From positions 2,654,800-2,718,799 of the forward strand of contig CM041198.1 of assembly GCA_023078555.1 (NCBI GenBank): a stretch of 64,000 nt of DNA. The letters run 5' to 3'. Positions 21,601-31,789 of the stretch are shown here, piece by piece (the first letter of the stretch is position 1; the number at the start of each line of letters is the position of its first letter). Both the position numbers and the translations under genes were made by a program. This stretch comes from Ulva prolifera (Eukaryota > Chlorophyta > Ulvophyceae > Ulvales > Ulvaceae). Under the pieces are notes generated by a model, which saw only the letters and a list, made by a program, of their open reading frames with translations, ran no database searches and was not told where the DNA came from.

Positions 21601-23113
21601 CGATGAACTCTACTGTTTGCTGCTGATGCAGGTACAGAGGACTGTGGATGATGGAGGAATGGCTGGCATTCACAGAGACATTCTCCATGTTCCTGCTCCA
21701 CGACCTACCGTGGAAACGAGAGCATCTCGGGCTGAAGAAGGCTTTCGACGAGCAGTGGACACTGCTGCGGTCCTCGGTCCTTTATTTCATGAAGTGGCAC
21801 GATGGGCAACACACCGAAGAGCGAATGTTGCAGGCACAGAAAGATCTGTTGTAGTATGGGAGAATTGTAGAGAAGGTCCGCACGCTGCAGTTGTACTTGC
21901 TTGGGCAAACAGACGGCTGATGTGGCAACGGCTGCGTATGCGTATTGCAGACTTGTTAAGCTTGTGTGACTGCCGCGGCCGTCTCTACAGCAATTTGCCA
22001 ACATGTTCGAGAATGCAGGCGTACGGAGGCAGATTTTTGACGACATACAAGCTGCATCTTGCTGCCATGCACCTAGCAGACCAGGTTCGGGCATGTGGGC
22101 CTGGCTATACGTGGTCAGAGTTCTGGGTGGAACGCATGGTTCAGCTCGTAAAGCGAATGGTGAAGTACCGCAGTTTCGCCTACCCTGAACTGCTGTTTGT
22201 GCACGATTGGCTACTGACCCTAGCATGCCGCCGGGTGAAGTTGACTCCAGACGGGTGTCAGTGTGTGTCTTTGGCTGAAGCGCTGCGGGCCGTCAAGAGA
22301 CGTCGCCAGTGTTCCCGTGACATTCCCCTCCCAGACCAGGCGCTGCTACTGGGAGCACCCAAGAAGGTAGATGCCGGGGAAAAGGGAGAGGTGCTGTGGA
22401 GCCCCACCCCGGGTGCTTCTGGGGATGCTCAGCTGATGAAGGGATTGCCTCTGCTCCTCTTTGAAGACACGACCCTCCTACAGGACGGGTGGCCAATGTT
22501 CAAAGACACCGATGCCGCTGAAAGAGAGGGCCTCATTCTGCATGAATTGGGGTTGGAAGGCCCCCTCGGTGCGGGCAAGGCTGGAGTTCAGGTGGAGTTG
22601 CAGAAGTTCACCCGGGCTGACCTTCCAATCGGGGATACAATGAGCAGTGTGCAGTGCAAAACGCAGACCAGGAAGAACAATCAATGGTTCCTGATCCGAT
22701 ATAGTGTAGCTTATGCAGACGGGCGCACCGAAATGAAGGTGTATGTAGGGCAGTTTTTGTACTTTGTGCGTGCAACTTTCATGAGTAGTATGCTGCCGGA
22801 GGGGGCATATCGTCCGGGCTGCGATCGGCAGCACCCAGCTGATTCGCGGCTGGGGGTGGCTAACCTGTACACAAGTGTGGACCAGCATGGTCCGGGAGTT
22901 CGGCCTGCAGGCCCGGGTATTTGCCGGCTGCACGAATTTGTGAAAGTTGACAAGTTGGACCCCTCCAAACCTGGCACCCGGTTTGAGGGGGTGTTTGTGC
23001 TAGATCTTAGGTCAATCGACTCGCAGGCAGTACCGACACGCGAGAGAAATGACACAAGGTTCTTTTGTGTTTCTGCAAAACTGTCAAGTAGGTATGCCGG
23101 TGTAAAGCGATAG
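18652..23113 (+). mobile_element. tnp2-type (CACTA/EnSpm-like) DNA transposon, transposase gene
   Basis: A chain of exon-like blocks matches the order of tnp2/Transposase_21 proteins. First is an N-terminal C2H2/BED-like finger (YRCKHCHTPF ... HATRHEC). Near 19.58-20.07 kb is the block ending CGNRRFDV with a preceding CDKCWTVFPP. Near 20.2-20.4 kb is DGVQIYTNKVYG with the hydrophobic VCIVQGPTEPGSY. Near 20.5 kb is QGDIPFMTKFTGG. Near 21.3 kb is IAHIFLLGILKDFWRMW, then EEWLAFTETF, and finally WSEFWVERMVQLVKRMVK at 22.1 kb. Junctions 19119/19258 and 20406/20490 are phase-compatible GT-AG introns, so the TAG at 19480 may be intronic and the gene may be intact. The last exon (about 22.0-23.11 kb) has a long C-terminal tail. 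Terminal inverted repeats were not identified, so the element limits are unknown. Confidence 0.75.
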
Positions 23114-23152
23114 GTGCAGGGTGGCTGTTGCTTTGTGCCGAGAATCAGGTCT

Positions 23153-24965
23153 GGTTATGTACACATTCGATGTGTGATGCATCTGTGCTTGAGTCCCGGG
23201 TCGTGCATCAAGAGGGCTGCTCGGGAGAGACTGCTACAGTTGTGGATTGTGCCAGCATTTTGCCAAACACGCACACTCGTGCAACAGTGCAATCCTGACA
23301 GGACTCTCAAGCTATCATATTAATTCTTTCACCACTCGACTGATAAACATATCCACTGCATTCCTAGCCGAGGTTCACGGCTCGATGCATTTGCAGACAC
23401 CAGCTCTGGCAGCTTGTGTCTGGACTAAATAATGGGAGGCTGCAGCCCTCCCGGGAGAGCAGACATCAAAAGTTTTGGGTGGCCCACAAATCGCCCATTT
23501 TTGTACACATTCGATGTGTGATGCATCTGTGCTTGAGTCCCGGGTCGTGCAGCAAGAGGGCTGCTCGGGAGAGAATGCTACAGTTGTGGATTGTGCCAGC
23601 ATTTTGCCAAACACGCACACTCGTGCAACAGTGCAATCCTGACAGGACTCTCAAGCTATCATATTAATTCTTTCACCACTCGACTGACAAACATATCCAC
23701 TGCATTCCTAGCCAAGGTTCACGGCTCGATGCATTTGCAGACACCAGCTCTGGCAGCTTGTGTCTGGACTAAATAATGGGAGGCTGCAGCCCTCCCGGGA
23801 GAGCAGACATCAAAATTTTTGGGTGGCCCACAAACCGCCCATTTTTTTACACATTCGATGTGTGATGCATCTGTGCTTGAGTCCCGGGTCGTGCAGCAAG
23901 AGGGCTGCTCGGGAGAGACTGCTACAGTTGTGGATTGTGCCAGCATTTTGCCAAACACGCACACTCGTGCAACAGTGCAATCCTGACAGGACTCTCAAGC
24001 TATCATATTAATTCTTTCACCACTCAACTGACAAACATATCCACTGCATTCCTAGCCAAGGTTCACGGCTTGATGCATTTGCAGACACCAGCTCTGGCAG
24101 CTTGTGTCTGGACTAAATAATGGGAGGCTGCAGCCTCCCGAGAGTGGCGACACGAATAATTTTGGAGTGGCCCACAAACGAGCCATTCTTGTACATGTTT
24201 CATGTGTGATGCATTTGTGCTTGAATTGGGGGTCGTGCAGCAAGGGGGCTGCTCGGGAGATACTGCTACAGTGGTGTGACGTGCCTGCTTTTTTGTCAAA
24301 CACGCACACGCGTTCAGCAGTGATCCCAGACAGGCCTGTCAAGCTATCATATTAATTCTTTCAAAACGGAACGGACAGTCATACGTACGGTTTTCCTAGC
24401 GCAAGAGCAGGGCTCGATGCATATGCAGACATCAGCTCTGGCAGCTTGAGTCTGGACTAAATAATGGTAGGCTGCAGCCTCCCGAGAGTGGCGACACGAA
24501 TAATTTTGGAGTGGCCCACAAACGAGCCATTCTTGTACATGTTTCATGTGTGATGCATTTGTGCTTGAATTGGGGGTCGTGCAGCAAGGGGGCTGCTCGG
24601 GAGATACTGCTACAGTGGTGTGACGTGCCTGCTTTTTTGTCAAACACGCACACGCGTTCAGCAGTGATCCCAGACAGGCCTGTCAAGCTATCATATTAAT
24701 TCTTTCAAAACGGAACGGACAGTCATACGTACGGTTTTCCTAGCGCAAGAGCAGGGCTCGATGCATATGCAGACATCAGCTCTGGCAGCTTGAGTCTGGA
24801 CTAAATAATGGTAGGCTGCAGCCTCCCGAGAGTGGCGACACGAATAATTTTAGAGTGGCCCACAAACGAGCCATTCTTGTACAGATTTCATGTGTGATGC
24901 ATTTGTGCTTGAATTGGGGGTCGTGCAGCAAGGGGGCTGCTCGGGAGATACTGCAGCAGTTGTGC
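23153..24965. repeat. 344-bp tandem array, about 5.3 copies
   Basis: The marker gtctggactaaataatgg recurs at 23418, 23762, 24106, 24450 and 24794, exactly 344 bases apart each time. The first copy lacks its front and the last stops near 24965. Copies upstream of 24106 share one spacer version (gagagcagacatcaaa). Copies from 24106 on share another (gagtggcgacacgaataa) and are almost identical to each other. Short open frames repeat with the array and do not look selected. It starts about 40 bases after the transposase stop, so it may be subterminal repeat of that transposon or an adjacent satellite. Confidence 0.95.
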
Positions 24966-25305
24966 ACTAATTCTGGCACCGAGTGGTACATGGAGTAGTG
25001 ACACCAGATGAACGAGCACGTGTAATCTGCGATATGTGTGTGGACTTATGAAGTACGACTCTTGGTCGAGCGAACATGTTATAGGTTCACCCAGTGCTAG
25101 GACGCGTTGGAGGTATTGGGCTCATTACTGGGTTGTGCTACGCACGTCGCGCAATGCAGCACGACGTAGGCTTTATTTCCGGACACTCCAACGAGGCAGT
25201 AACACAATTACAGTAACATCGTACCTGACGCGCGGATGTGCCGGAGGTAGCCGGATTTGACGGCGACTTGACGTATTCGACAGGCTGATCGCTAGCTAGT
25301 TTCCA

Positions 25306-26208
25306 GTGAACGCTAATACATTCACACCAATGGGCTCTATTTCGAAAGTACCGTCCAAACAGTACAATAGGGAGTACGATGTAGCACGCTTGATACAAGA
25401 GGCTCCCATTTCTGTGGACGAGGGAGGGGAACAGTATGTTTTCCCAGGATGGTCCAATAGAGATTGGGTTCTGGAGGAGCCAGTAGTGCTGAGGGACCAA
25501 AAGGCCCGAGCACGGTGGGGGATGTACTACGTCCAGGAAGATATTGATGTGGACGAGTGCGAGGCTCAAGGGCGCACACACGAGGCCCCTAATGTGATTA
25601 TGACCCCGTCGGTTGCGGACACCGTCCATTCAGCCATCCAGCACCTTGCCCGCAATCGGCGTCCCACCCCGCACATATTCGAGGCCATGGCGGATACAAG
25701 ATGCAATCTATTCATTGACCTCCGTGCGTTGGCACCTGGGGCCATTGCGGGGAACGTTGCTGCCTGCAATCAGTGGGTCATCCGGACTACGGATGTGATC
25801 CGCAGGTTCCTGCCGGTATTGTCAGGGCGTATGACTGGCGTCTACGTGGGCGTAGACGCCAGTCATCTTCAATTCCACGTTCTCCGGAACCGCCACCCTT
25901 TGCGGCGACAGGAAGGGGGAATCGGGGCTACACGACAACAGGGCTCCAGTGCAGTACCCGAGCACGACCCCCCTGATGAATTCCTGTGCCGCGTGCTGGT
26001 GAAGCATCCACGGTGGATGTTTGAAGATTTATGCACGATGGATGGATTTCTGGAAGAGGCACTCAGCGCCTTTGAGGAAGAGGATGCGGCTAGGGCGCAC
26101 GCCTTGAGGTGTCGGCTTCTGCGCGGATCCTATCGACCCGACGGGTGTGCTTCACCGTCATGCTCCTTCTTAATCTTGTGGCACTGCCAACTCCACAAAG
26201 GACTATAA
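25306..26208 (+). CDS. Unknown protein
   Basis: A 300-codon frame. The first 200 residues look protein-like: YVFPGWSNRDWVLEEP, an Asp/Glu-rich strip, then SVADTVHSAIQHLARNRRP and a hydrophobic CNLFIDLRALAPGAIAG. The C-terminal part includes WMFEDLCTMDGFLEEAL and an acidic helix. A perfect palindrome at 25831-25866 encodes the RMTGVYVGVDASH segment. No family recognised. The region after 26208 (to about 26500) contains another acidic, Pro-rich frame that could be a further exon. It may belong to the accessory or transposon content, as it lies between repeats. Confidence 0.4.
   Translation: MNANTFTPMGSISKVPSKQYNREYDVARLIQEAPISVDEGGEQYVFPGWSNRDWVLEEPVVLRDQKARARWGMYYVQEDIDVDECEAQGRTHEAPNVIMTPSVADTVHSAIQHLARNRRPTPHIFEAMADTRCNLFIDLRALAPGAIAGNVAACNQWVIRTTDVIRRFLPVLSGRMTGVYVGVDASHLQFHVLRNRHPLRRQEGGIGATRQQGSSAVPEHDPPDEFLCRVLVKHPRWMFEDLCTMDGFLEEALSAFEEEDAARAHALRCRLLRGSYRPDGCASPSCSFLILWHCQLHKGL
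25831..25866. repeat. Perfect 16-bp palindrome with 4-base loop
   Basis: atgactggcgtctacg (25831-25846) is followed by tggg and then its exact reverse complement cgtagacgccagtcat (25851-25866). It lies inside the 25306 reading frame, in phase. A fold-back template-switch duplication would produce this. Confidence 0.9.
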
Positions 26209-26499
26209 TGTTGAGGTGTTTGCAGGATGGTGTTGCTTATGGGATGCTCTTGGGGCCAGCACCTAGAAGAAGGGGAGCTGCATACGGAAGGGGGGATACT
26301 GTGGCCGGACAGAGAACTCAGCAACTGCCCTGTGCAGCCACCTCACGAAGATGTCGTGGATCCGGGTTTCTATGAATTTTTTAATAATATAGTTAGGACG
26401 CCAGGCCTTGATGATTATGGGGCTCAGCGCCAACCTGTTCAGCTGTTTACTAGGAAACAGACACCGGTGCAGGCCCACTCTCGCAGTCGCAGCCGTTGA

Positions 26500-28380
26500 T
26501 CGCATGCTGCTGCAGGTCTTTGTAATAAGTATGCCCAGTGGCTTTGGCAGACCGTGCTTGACAGTAATTATTGCTGGTTGTGTCCTGGAATCGCGGCCAA
26601 CGGTCTTTCGAGTGTAATATATGAACCACGTGGTACTTGCTGTCTAGTATGCATGCCAGCTGGATTCGATTGTTCTGTATATGGACTCGACCACGCTCTT
26701 CAACCATGCTGCCACAGTCAGTGCAAAAATTTACAAACATCCGAGACTGGTTCCAAGTAGCACTCAGCTAGCTAAACATCAAAATCAATCAAGCATTCAG
26801 CAAAAATAGGACTGCATCCCAGCACTGCACAGCCATTGAATGCGGTATCTGTCTGCATGCGCAGCTAGATGGTGAATGGAAGTATCGTTACACTGTAGGA
26901 TAGTGGCCAATAACCACAGTCCTTCACTGGTGCACCTACTGTTGCAAAGCATGATCGAATACATACAACTACACCTCTGCCATCTGTGGCACAGCAAGGT
27001 CCGTGTCCTTGGTGGCTACAGTCACGAAGCCTGCATGTGTGAAGCAGTTAAGGATGCCAGATGATTGCCCACAAAGATTGCAACATTGTATACTCAGCCA
27101 GCTGCTTCATGAAGGCACAGCCGATACTATTGCAGATACCGCAGGTATTACCGCTACGAATGGTGGTAAAGCAAATACTGCATCCCACGCCGCTGTACAA
27201 ACCCCCCGGCAACAGATACGATCCGGGTCCTCGGGCAGGGCGCAGCTCGGAACAGGATACAACAGTTAATGATACTGTCTCGGAATTATGAGTGACATAT
27301 CAGCCAACTTTGCGCAGATCGTTGCCCCCAGAGCGAGACGGAATACGCACATGTGTCCACTGCTGCGAGGATTATAATTAGGCCCGGGGCTCTGTACCAC
27401 ATCGGAGCAGAACAAGCATGATCTTAAGCTACAGTACTAGTAGACCTGAGAGTATCCCACATTGAGCCAGCTACGAGTGCAACGACAGGTGTGGCGCGGG
27501 GCTCGAAGTCTAGAGGAGATGTGCATATCCAGCATGTACACGCCAAAGGAGTGTGGATGCGCGTTCCATTGGAGCTCGGCTGATAGTGGCTTTGGAGACA
27601 CAATGCGCACGACGAGCGCACTCAGACGAGCAAATAATATGCTGTTCATAGGAGCGTGAAAGCGCGTTCGCGGCATGTGCAGTTCGCACGACGAGGTGCG
27701 CTGCAGGTGAACACCACCACAACACTCCGCCAACACACCTCACCTACACTTTTGGCACGCACTTCACGCAATTACGGAATGTGTTTGAAGAGTACGTGAA
27801 CAGTGCGCGGATGTGCCGGCGAGCAAAAGGTGTGTCGCGAGTGTACACGCCGACCTGCCTACCATCCTTGTAGTGCATGCTGCGCATGTCGTTCGCAGTA
27901 CCACATGTACATGCTGCATTGCAGCCTGTTTCTGAGGATCCCACGTTTATATTTAATCGTTTGCAGTGATTCTAGCTTCGGGGGCCGCGGCTATGACCAC
28001 CACAAGCGACGGCAATGCCATAGCTGCGCATTGGACCACCCTCCGCGCGACGTCCCTAATGGTCAGCTTGGATATCAGTGGCTTGGATATCAGACCGCAT
28101 CAACGGGACAACATGGGGAGCAGGACTGGGGTGTTGCGAAGTGCTGTGCCACCTCAACACAGCAGCGAACAACATGCACATCACACACCATGGCTAACCC
28201 GGGTCAGTGTACACAGCACCAGCGCGATTTGAAGCACGTAAGCATAGACACACAATCAACGCATGCTCGAGCGCTGTGTTCCAAAAACGCCGATGCAGCG
28301 CAACGTGGACGTCAAGTCACTCCGAGCACTGAGCACGTTGGATCTGAACACCACTGCATTTGAAGAACAATCCCCCAAGC
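26500..28380. other. No supported gene
   Basis: The reading frames are short and have no motif, composition is mixed, and I found no repeat or RNA gene. Splice-like signals occur but no exon chain could be built. Confidence 0.45.
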
Positions 28381-28387
28381 GAGACAG

Positions 28388-28642
28388 TTGCCATCAATTG
28401 CAGTGGCCATTCAACCATTGATCCCTCTTGCGGGAACGTTGGGTCTGACGCCGTTGAGCAAATGGCCAAGGGACCAAAACCTCACCATTGATGATGTACA
28501 ATACTCCCCCCTGGAGTGTGTGCCTGCAGCGGGACGCGATGCTGCTAAGACGAGATGGACCCTCCGCCTGAAGACGCACGACGGCAAGGGCTTCAATGCC
28601 TTCGGAGTGTACGGCAACCCGGCGCGCCAGAAGCGGTTCTGA
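28388..28642 (+). CDS. Short unknown frame
   Basis: An 84-codon frame ending in NPARQKRF, with a regular-looking middle (RWTLRLKTHDGKGFNAFGVY). The preceding sequence (cccaagcgagacag) could be a splice acceptor, so it may be one exon of the accessory gene that continues near 28.99-31.3 kb. No homologue recognised. Confidence 0.3.
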   Translation: MPSIAVAIQPLIPLAGTLGLTPLSKWPRDQNLTIDDVQYSPLECVPAAGRDAAKTRWTLRLKTHDGKGFNAFGVYGNPARQKRF

Positions 28643-28986
28643 CAACATCGTCACATCAAGACGCAAGCAGCGTTGGGGCGTTGTATGAGTGCTAGGGCTT
28701 GCGTTTGTGTGGGTGACTGTGACTGTGAGTGTCTTCATGGTTCTGTTGAGGTACAGGCTGGGACTGAGGTTGCTCACGGAACGACCAGCCCGATTTACCT
28801 GCTTGATGATAGTTGTGATGAAGACGCTTGTGATGAAGTCTTCGGACCGACGACCGCAGACCACGTTGTCATAATGCTTGCATTTCAAATAGATGCATGA
28901 TGGCTCCGCCGGCGATTGCAAACTTCACAGTAGAGTAGTTGCGCCTGCGTGTGGTGAATTGATAAGACGGAATACATGGAGTCTTT

Positions 28987-29367
28987 GTGAATGCATGGCT
29001 TAGACCGCCATCGCAAGGCAAGTATGACAATGTCACAGTGTCGGCATGTTGCAGGTGCTGCTCACACAGTTCGACACCCAAACAGCAGTCGAACGCGAAC
29101 GAAGCATCCCCCTGCGGTACACATGTACCCAGTGTGCCTATAAGGGGCCGTGGAGGCGGCGACGTCGTCATGATCAGCGACACCGAAAGCGAGGACAACG
29201 AAGGTACAACTCCGACGCACGGAGTCACAACCCCCCTCGCCTCGCCCATGACGGCGACATCTCGGCCTTCACAACCAGCACCGTCCTTACGCAATTGCCC
29301 CAAAGGGATGCTACAATTTGAGAGGCGGCGGCGCGGCAGGAAGCTCAAATCCTATGGTATCGGGGGG

Positions 29368-29411
<44 letters not shown>

Positions 29412-31295
29412 GTAGCGAGCGCGTTGACATCCGCGAGTGGACGTTGGTGACGCTTTTGCCGGCCGCGTTCCTGACGCTGGCTGCCACCAGCTTCGGCGCG
29501 AACCAAGCCTGGTGGTGGTCGTCGGCGGCGCCAGTCAATGCCGACGGCGTGTTGATGTCCCGCCGGCAGCAGCAGGCGATGTAGTCGCGGAAGGGTGACA
29601 AAACGTCCGCGTCACACACCCTCGCCGCCATACTCACGCACGGGGCGGAGAGCGTGAAAGACGCCCCGAGCCGGACGTCGTCGCTGGGGATTGACGACGT
29701 GCGCTTTTGGTACGTAGCGCTGCGTGCCATGGCGCACGTCGTCAATCCCCAGCGACGACGTCCGGCTCGGGGCGTCTTTCACGCTCTCCGCCCCGTGCGT
29801 GAGTATGGCGGCGAGGGTGTGTGACGCGGACGTTTTGTCACCCTTCCGCGACTACATCGCCTGCTGCTGCCGGCGGGACATCAACACGCCGTCGGCATTG
29901 ACTGGCGCCGCCGACGACCACCACCAGGCTTGGTTCGCGCCGAAGCTGGTGGCAGCCAGCGTCAGGAACGCGGCCGGCAAAAGCGTCACCAACGTCCACT
30001 CGCGGATGTCAACGCGCTCGCTACGGGCACTAGCGCTGCGTGCCATGGCGCACGTCTGCGGCACGGACGCCAGCACAACGCAGTCGGCCGTGTCATTGGA
30101 AGCGGTTGCGATCTATGTGGAGGAGTTGGTGCACCGCGCCATGTCGGCGGACCCCTCCCTGATGCCGGAGTACGACGACGGCGAGCTCGCCTTCATCGTC
30201 GGCGACGTCATGGCCGTGTACCTGCCGGCGCGAGCGGCGTACCGGCGCCGCCTAGAGATGGAGGCGCTGCAGGATGGCACGCCTATCGCGGACGGCGGCC
30301 CACGGAAGCGCCGCGCGCTTCTTGACGACACGGACACCGAGGCTACCCGCACGCACGCGACCGACGGCCCGCGGACGCGCGACACGCCGGCGGCGGTGTC
30401 CGAGGGACGTCGCGGCGCCGGCGCCGGCGACGACTCGGGCAACGACGCGGACGATGAGGGACGGAGCACGGCGCAGGGGGCCGGGGGGGGCGGGCGGCGG
30501 TGGCGGCAGCGAGGGGGATGTGGGCGACGGCGGCCAAGGGGGTGCGGGCGACGGCGGCCAAGGGGGTGCGGGCGACGGTGGCGCCGGCCCGAGTCAGGGT
30601 CGCGATGACGCACGTCCCGCAGCTGCGGATACTCCGGCAGCACAAGGTTCGTTCATGCGCGTGTATCAGTTGTCCCAGGTTTGTAGCGGCCAGCGCACAC
30701 AGCAGCGCAGAGATTGATTGGCGAATAGGTCAGAAGGACCGGTCTGGAGCCGAGCAGCGCAGGCGAGGAGTACGGCGCCCCAATTCCCCGGCCACAATTC
30801 GTGCACCCAGATGATCCCGAGTTTGGGTTGGCGGACATGAGGCAGCAAGTTCAAGTGGTGAAGCGGTACTTGCGCCGCTTGGAGAAGGCAGAGCAGGCGC
30901 GCCAGCTAGCACTGGCGGGCCCACGGTTTACCACCCCACTTGAGTCCCCGGTGAGGGACGCTGCCACCTCCCCCCCCCCCCCCCCACCGGCCCACAATCC
31001 ATCGCAACTCCTGTCTCCGATCCTAGAGACTGTGGAGCCTGGCACGGACGAGCAAGTCAGCCCCCCGGAGCTGCAGCTGCAGCCGCAAGAGGAGATCATG
31101 CAACAGGTGGACGCGAGCGTGCCCCCCCAGGGTGAGGCAGGGGAGCAGGAGGTGGCCCCGGCCCCGCCCGCGGTGGCGTCGGCCAGGGGCCCACAACGCG
31201 AAGTGCGCCGGAGTTCCCGATTGCAGAAGGAGGCATGGAGCATGCTTGGGCAAACAGAGATGAGGAGTGGCCGCACCCGCAGCCAGAACCGGTGA
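28987..31295 (+). CDS. Unknown accessory gene, exons interrupted by an inverted duplication
   Basis: Open blocks in one direction: 28987-29360 (Cys-rich start, then an acidic strip DVVMISDTESEDNE); 29740-30480 (a 200-residue globular-looking part, then a basic/acidic low-complexity tail); a Gly/Gln repeat to about 30646; and 30770-31295 (coiled-coil-like QVVKRYLRRLEKAEQARQL, a Pro run, then a basic C terminus RSSRLQKEAW ... RSGRTRSQNR that looks like a nuclear localisation signal). A donor AAG|GTTCGT near 30648 and an acceptor near 30757 could join the last two. A G run near 30481-30489 appears to shift phase between the globular part and the Gly repeat. Function unknown. The 297-bp inverted duplication sits inside it and must disrupt any original structure. 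Confidence 0.4.
29369..29408. repeat. Poly-G homopolymer, 40 G
   Basis: Forty consecutive G (preceded by six G and a C) end exactly at the outer edge of the left arm of the inverted duplication. True length is uncertain for any sequencing chemistry. Confidence 0.9.
29408..30028. repeat. 297-bp inverted duplication
   Basis: Arms at 29408-29704 and 29732-30028 are reverse complements, apparently without mismatch, around a 27-base spacer. Consequently the same peptide (for example DVRLGASFTLSAPC and PFRDYIACCCRRD) is encoded on the minus strand at 29.4-29.7 kb and on the plus strand at 29.74-30.03 kb. The spacer contains tagcgctgcgtgccatggcg, which also follows the right arm at 30031. This places the right arm as the original and the left arm as the fold-back copy. 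Confidence 0.92.
30528..30585 (+). repeat. 24-bp Gly/Gln coding repeat
   Basis: gggcgacggcggccaagg recurs with a 24-base period, two full copies and a diverged third, encoding GDGGQGGA units. It is a multiple of three, as expected for a coding repeat. Confidence 0.75.
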
Positions 31296-31789
31296 GGGGT
31301 GCGCGGGGGATGTTGACGACTGCGACAGTAGTGGGGTTTTGGTTGGGGGCCTGACTTGTTGTGGAACACGGGTGGCTAGCGTGCCCGAGTGGCACGGGCG
31401 TGAATGTCTAGATTTGTAAATCCGTGTGGACGAGTGTGTTCCTGCAGAAGTGGCCACTGCAGGGCGAGGTGGTTGCATGCGAAAGGCTTGTCCGGCGGGG
31501 GGGTGCATGCTCATGTCACCGGCAACCTTGAGGATATGGTGTACGGTCAAGTGATTTCCCAGATGGGGTCCAACGCCGGCGGCGGCGCACCGTCGCCACG
31601 TGGCCCGGTCGCCCGCACCGTGCAGGAGCGTGACTTCGGGTTCCTGGCGTACCGGAACTCCCCTAGGGACAGGGCACAACAAGCCATCCTCAATGCAGTG
31701 TCCAAGCGGGTGGCAAATGCTGCCAGGGGCCATGACATTGGAAGTGGCGACTAGATCTCGTCGGTGTACCACCGCGTCATGCTACTGGC
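31296..31789. other. Gap between the two accessory genes
   Basis: It holds an open plus-strand block, about 31530-31754, with a globular look (RTVQERDFGFLAYRNSPRDRAQQAI) that may be an exon of the following gene. Just after it, tgctggcgcgctacc is duplicated in tandem near 31783-31812. No known motif. Confidence 0.35.

Noticed and set aside
23153..24965. CRISPR-like array
   Set aside because: The period is 344 bases with the whole unit repeated and no unique spacers; it is a satellite-type tandem repeat in a eukaryotic genome.
28673..28900. Two overlapping short frames with a hydrophobic stretch
   Set aside because: They sit in different phases with no splice support and no motif; probably non-coding.
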